A DNA stretch of 6,103 nucleotides from an uncultured Bacilli bacterium. GTDB lineage: Bacteria; Bacillota_I; Bacilli_A; RF39; UBA660. The position numbers and the translations under genes are program-made. Shown in pieces: positions 4,604 through 6,103 of the stretch. Every line of letters starts with the position of its first letter. Position 1 is the stretch's first letter. Below the pieces are notes generated by a model. That model was not told the DNA's origin. It was given only the letters and a program-made list of their open reading frames with translations, and did no database searches. The stretch lies in contig CAJONL010000076.1 in NCBI GenBank assembly GCA_905235875.1, forward strand, positions 1 through 6,103. The letters run 5' to 3'.

Positions 4604-6103
4604 TGAAAAAGTATAAAGATTTAATTATAAACTTTTTATATATTTTTTTACTTAGTATTTTATTTAATATAATTACATTTAATAAAATGTCATTTATAAC
4701 TTTAATATATATTATTTTATCTAGTACATTTATTACATCGTTAGTAAAGCTTATATCTGATATATTTAAAAACAAAAAAATAAGTAAAATTATAAATATA
4801 TTATTACTAGGATTTATAAACATATTATTTATAGCACAACTTATACATTTTTATTTTTATAACTGCTTCTTTAGTTTTTATTCACTAACTAAAAGTGGTC
4901 AAGTGTTTTCATTTATGGAAGTAATATTTAAAATTATAGGTAATCATATATTTAGTATTCTTGTTTTATTTATTACTTTATTATGCTTTATATTTATTAC
5001 AATCAAAACAGAATATAGCACTTTTAAAAACAAATTATTTTTAGAAATAATCTTAATAACTATTAGTCCTCTATTATTTTTAGGAATAATTAATATAGAT
5101 AAAACTAGTACTTATTCTTCATATAATTTATATTATAATATTAATAGTAATACCTTAAATACTAATAAATTTGGTTTACTTGAAAGTATGTATATAGATT
5201 TTAAAAGATATATAAAACCAGTAGATACTAAAATAACTATTAATGATACTACTAATAAAAACTATAGTAGAAAACTATATAATGTATTAGATATAGATTT
5301 TAATAAAAAAACTAATGATAAAAGTATAAAACAATTAAATAATTATTTTAAAAATGAGACTCCTAGTATAAAAAATAAATATACTGGAATATTTAAAGAT
5401 AAAAATTTAATATTTATTACTGCTGAATCTTTTAATTTTAATATAATTAGTAAAGAATTAACTCCAAATTTATATAAACTTCAAAATGAAGGAATTTTCT
5501 TTGATAATTTTTATACCCCAATATATTATGTAAGTACTGCTGATGGTGAATATACAAATCTTACTGGTAATTTACCTAAAGAAGGTGTATGGAGTTATTT
5601 AGAAGCTCAAAATAATTATAATCCATATAGTTATGGAAATATATTAAAAAAAGCTGGTTATAAAACGTATTCATATCATAATGGAAAATATGATTTTTAT
5701 GAAAGATATAAAGTGCAGCCTAAGATGGGATATGATACATTTAAGGCATGTGATTATAACTTAAATATCAATTGTAACTTATGGCCACAAAGTGATGAAG
5801 AAATGTTTAATAGTACCTTTTCTGATTATATGAAAGATAATAAATTTAGTACTTATTATATGACTATAAGCGGTCATCTATCTCATAACTTCAAGACCAA
5901 TGATATGGCAAATAAATATAAAAAAGAAACTAATAATTTAAAATATAGCAAAAGTACAAAGGCTTATATTAGTCAAAATATTGATTTAGATAGAGCAATA
6001 GGAAATTTACTTAACACTTTAGAACAAGAAAATAAAATAGACGATACAGTAATAGTACTTGTGCCCGATCATTATCCATATGGATTAAATAAAAAAGAAT
6101 TAA
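4603..6103 (+). CDS. LtaS-type phosphoglycerol transferase (sulfatase family), 3' end cut by window edge
   Basis: Membrane enzyme of the lipoteichoic acid synthase/phosphoglycerol transferase family, which moves glycerol phosphate from phosphatidylglycerol to an envelope acceptor outside the cell. My translation gives 500 residues with no stop before the edge; complete homologues are roughly 600-700. About five membrane segments occur at residues 8-26, 30-52, 62-88, 114-135 and 145-164, then a linker and the extracellular sulfatase-fold domain from about 265. By alignment to S. aureus LtaS: E275 in TAES (E255), nucleophile T312 in STADGEY (T300), H359 (H347), R368 (R356), H425 in SGHLSH (H416), and D489-H490 in PDHYPYG (D475-H476). 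The residue at the LtaS W354 position is Y366, so the substrate pocket differs. It overlaps rarA by one base. A true poly-glycerol-phosphate synthase, a primase or a related phosphoglycerol transferase are all possible; the family is sure, the exact substrate is not. Confidence 0.92.
   Translation, partial: MKKYKDLIINFLYIFLLSILFNIITFNKMSFITLIYIILSSTFITSLVKLISDIFKNKKISKIINILLLGFINILFIAQLIHFYFYNCFFSFYSLTKSGQVFSFMEVIFKIIGNHIFSILVLFITLLCFIFITIKTEYSTFKNKLFLEIILITISPLLFLGIINIDKTSTYSSYNLYYNINSNTLNTNKFGLLESMYIDFKRYIKPVDTKITINDTTNKNYSRKLYNVLDIDFNKKTNDKSIKQLNNYFKNETPSIKNKYTGIFKDKNLIFITAESFNFNIISKELTPNLYKLQNEGIFFDNFYTPIYYVSTADGEYTNLTGNLPKEGVWSYLEAQNNYNPYSYGNILKKAGYKTYSYHNGKYDFYERYKVQPKMGYDTFKACDYNLNINCNLWPQSDEEMFNSTFSDYMKDNKFSTYYMTISGHLSHNFKTNDMANKYKKETNNLKYSKSTKAYISQNIDLDRAIGNLLNTLEQENKIDDTVIVLVPDHYPYGLNKKEL

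Noticed and set aside
4542..4823. 93-residue minus-strand open frame rich in Ile, Leu and Phe
   Set aside because: It is antisense to the rarA end and the AT-rich membrane segments of the LtaS-like gene, which explains its hydrophobic look; no ribosome site or promoter supports it.
1..6103. Mollicute genetic code (UGA as tryptophan)
   Set aside because: All five readable tryptophan codons are TGG, and no gene contains an in-frame TGA, which would be unexpected under that code in such AT-rich DNA.
1..6103. CRISPR array, IS element, tRNA or rRNA gene
   Set aside because: No regularly spaced repeats, transposase, terminal inverted repeats or structured RNA gene sequence was seen; the intergenic gaps are too short and AT-rich.

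Overview
The window is very AT-rich low-GC DNA. It favours AGA for Arg, TTA for Leu and ATA for Ile, and has strong purine-rich Shine-Dalgarno sites and sigma-A-type promoters. All five tryptophans I could read use TGG (two in deoB, one in the 204-residue orphan, two in the LtaS-like protein), and no gene is interrupted by TGA, so a mollicute UGA-Trp code is unlikely. This suggests a low-GC Bacillota, probably an AT-rich member of Bacilli or a relative near the Erysipelotrichales/uncultured gut lineages. The species cannot be fixed from this window.

Layout. A minus-strand block runs from 3305 to the left edge: xerD (chromosome-dimer tyrosine recombinase), then a separately promoted pair of unrecognised genes (120 and 204 residues) closed by a rho-independent terminator, then deoB (phosphopentomutase), which runs off the left edge about ten residues short of its expected end. 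A plus-strand block starts at 3386 with rarA (replication-associated AAA+ ATPase). Its stop codon overlaps by one base the start of an LtaS-type membrane phosphoglycerol transferase, which runs off the right edge. An 80-bp divergent promoter region separates xerD and rarA.

How the parts fit. In Bacillus subtilis the xerD homologue ripX lies directly before drm (deoB), so xerD and deoB look like a conserved core pair. Here it is split by a self-contained two-gene cassette with its own perfect-consensus promoter and terminator. XerD and RarA both serve chromosome maintenance (dimer resolution; rescue of stalled forks). DeoB links nucleoside breakdown to the pentose phosphate pool, and the LtaS-like enzyme belongs to envelope polymer synthesis.

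The most interesting item is the orphan cassette between xerD and deoB, followed by the compact divergent xerD/rarA promoter region with its inverted repeat. I see no CRISPR array, IS element, rRNA or tRNA. No gene-free stretch exceeds about 160 bases.
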